Below are positions 63,220 to 64,000 of a DNA stretch of 64,000 bases, one piece after another. The stretch covers positions 186,001 to 250,000 of the forward strand of contig NZ_BMVK01000002.1 of assembly GCF_014650675.1 (NCBI RefSeq), read 5' to 3'. The DNA comes from Streptomyces anulatus (GTDB lineage Bacteria > Actinomycetota > Actinomycetes > Streptomycetales > Streptomycetaceae). The stretch's first letter is position 1. Each line of letters opens with the position of its first letter. The notes under the pieces were generated by a model that was not told the DNA's origin, made no database searches, and saw only the letters and a list, made by a program, of their open reading frames with translations. Position numbers and translations under genes: made by a program.

Positions 63220-64000
63220 ATGAGTGACCCTTCCTCCCCCTTCGGCTTCGAGCTCGTGCGACGAGGCTACGACCGCGGTCAGGTGGACGACCGCATCACC
63301 AAGCTCGTCGCCGACCGTGACAGTGCCCTGGCCCGAATCACCTCTCTGGAAAAGCGCATCGAGGAGCTGCACCTCGAGACGCAGAACGCCCAGGCCCAGG
63401 TAAACGACGCCGAGCCGTCGTACGCCGGTCTCGGCGCCCGTGTCGAGAAGATTCTCCGCCTCGCCGAGGAGGAGGCCAAGGACCTGCGCGAGGAGGCCCG
63501 TCGCGCGGCCGAGCAGCACCGGGAGCTCGCCGAGTCGGCGGCCCAGCAGGTGCGCAACGACGCCGAGTCGTTCGCCTCCGAGCGCAAGGCGAAGGCCGAG
63601 GACGAGGGCGTCCGGATCGTCGAGAAGGCCCAGGGCGAGGCGAACACGCTGCGCACCGACGCCCAGAAGGACGCCCAGCAGAAGCGCGAGGAGGCCGACG
63701 CCCTCTTCGAGGAGACCCGCGCCAAGGCCGCCCAGGCCGCGGCCGACTTCGAGACCAACCTCGCCAAGCGCCGCGAGCAGTCGGAGCGCGACCTCGCGTC
63801 CCGTCAGGCCAAGGCCGAGAAGCGTCTCGCCGAGATCGAGCACCGCGCCGAGCAGCTCCGCCTGGAGGCCGAGAAGCTCCGCACGGACGCCGAGCGCCGG
63901 GCCCGCCAGACGGTGGAGACCGCCCAGCGCCAGGCCGAGGACATCGTCGCCGACGCCAACGCCAAGGCCGACCGGATCCGCAGCGAGTCGGAGCGCGAGC
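63220..64000 (+). CDS. filP: FilP intermediate-filament-like coiled-coil protein (3' end outside window)
   Basis: 260 residues are visible and the frame is open to the right edge. It starts MSDPSSPFGFELVRRGYDRG, a short DivIVA-like head, then a coiled coil (LVADRDSALARITSLEKRIEEL), a break near residues 60-75 (DAEPSYAGLGARVEKIL) and a long Ala/Glu/Arg rod as in Scy. FilP forms a cytoplasmic filament network that gives hyphal stiffness and works with DivIVA and Scy. The ATG at 63220 has AGGAA 5 bases upstream. Between scy and filP, GAGTGGC (63081-63087) and GCCACTC (63105-63111) form an inverted repeat, and TAGGAT (63174-63179) may be a -10, so filP probably has its own promoter. Confidence 0.92.
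   Translation, partial: MSDPSSPFGFELVRRGYDRGQVDDRITKLVADRDSALARITSLEKRIEELHLETQNAQAQVNDAEPSYAGLGARVEKILRLAEEEAKDLREEARRAAEQHRELAESAAQQVRNDAESFASERKAKAEDEGVRIVEKAQGEANTLRTDAQKDAQQKREEADALFEETRAKAAQAAADFETNLAKRREQSERDLASRQAKAEKRLAEIEHRAEQLRLEAEKLRTDAERRARQTVETAQRQAEDIVADANAKADRIRSESERE

Overview
The window is about 73% G+C chromosome with the gene style of Streptomyces: GTG starts, AAGGAG/GGAGG ribosome binding sites, many ATGA or GTGA stop/start overlaps and several promoters that seem to give leaderless mRNA. Streptomyces-specific markers are the complete GlgE alpha-glucan operon, icmA, the CslA/GlxA tip-polysaccharide pair, and the coiled-coil cytoskeletal genes scy and filP at the right edge. 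From memory of S. coelicolor, much of the order resembles the SCO5396-SCO5447 segment. I see no prophage, insertion sequence, CRISPR array or biosynthetic cluster, so this is mostly core chromosome.

Layout. 1-3.8 kb: end of an ABC exporter gene, an F420-type oxidoreductase, an odd tRNA-like locus, and a divergent FAD monooxygenase/TetR pair with a dyad between them. 4.2-7.6 kb: a secreted M4 protease converging on a secreted alginate-lyase-like protein. 7.8-19.1 kb: glycogen and trehalose metabolism, with glgP divergent from glgE-treS, mak and glgB. 19.2-27.4 kb: a reductase, a merR-trxA pair with a textbook MerR promoter, an LAXTG cell-wall protein, dctA divergent from a CitA/CitB-type two-component system, and an HTH regulator. 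27.5-33.7 kb: pfkA, pta-ackA and pyk. 33.8-38.0 kb: a three-gene envelope unit of unknown function (DUF6230, DUF6114, acidic secreted protein) and a thioredoxin-TPR protein. 38.4-44.4 kb: a TetR gene, icmA behind a 24-bp perfect palindrome, a DUF3817 protein, MarR, an MFS exporter and a divergent ArsR. 44.5-49.4 kb: a GH6 lipoprotein with glxA and cslA. 49.5-53.1 kb: a thiamine-binding protein coupled to a second DUF3817 protein, three coupled AIM24 genes and a MarR. 53.1-56.1 kb: an OmpR-type two-component system whose sensor carries an Asp run, facing a doubly Asp-rich PepSY protein across an operator-like region. 56.1-58.9 kb: meaB, a thiolase and methylmalonyl-CoA epimerase. 59.1-64.0 kb: scy and the start of filP.

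How the genes fit together. TreS makes maltose from trehalose, maltokinase makes maltose-1-phosphate, GlgE polymerises it, GlgB branches it and GlgP degrades it. PfkA, Pyk, Pta and AckA form a glycolysis/overflow block. IcmA, MeaB, the epimerase and the thiolase belong to acyl-CoA interconversion. CslA, GlxA and GH6 lie about 10 kb from Scy/FilP, so two hyphal-tip functions are close here.

The best candidates for undescribed biology are the Asp-rich sensor/PepSY module, the DUF6230-DUF6114-acidic protein unit, the AIM24 triplet, the tRNA-like locus without a normal anticodon loop, and several strong operator-like palindromes.
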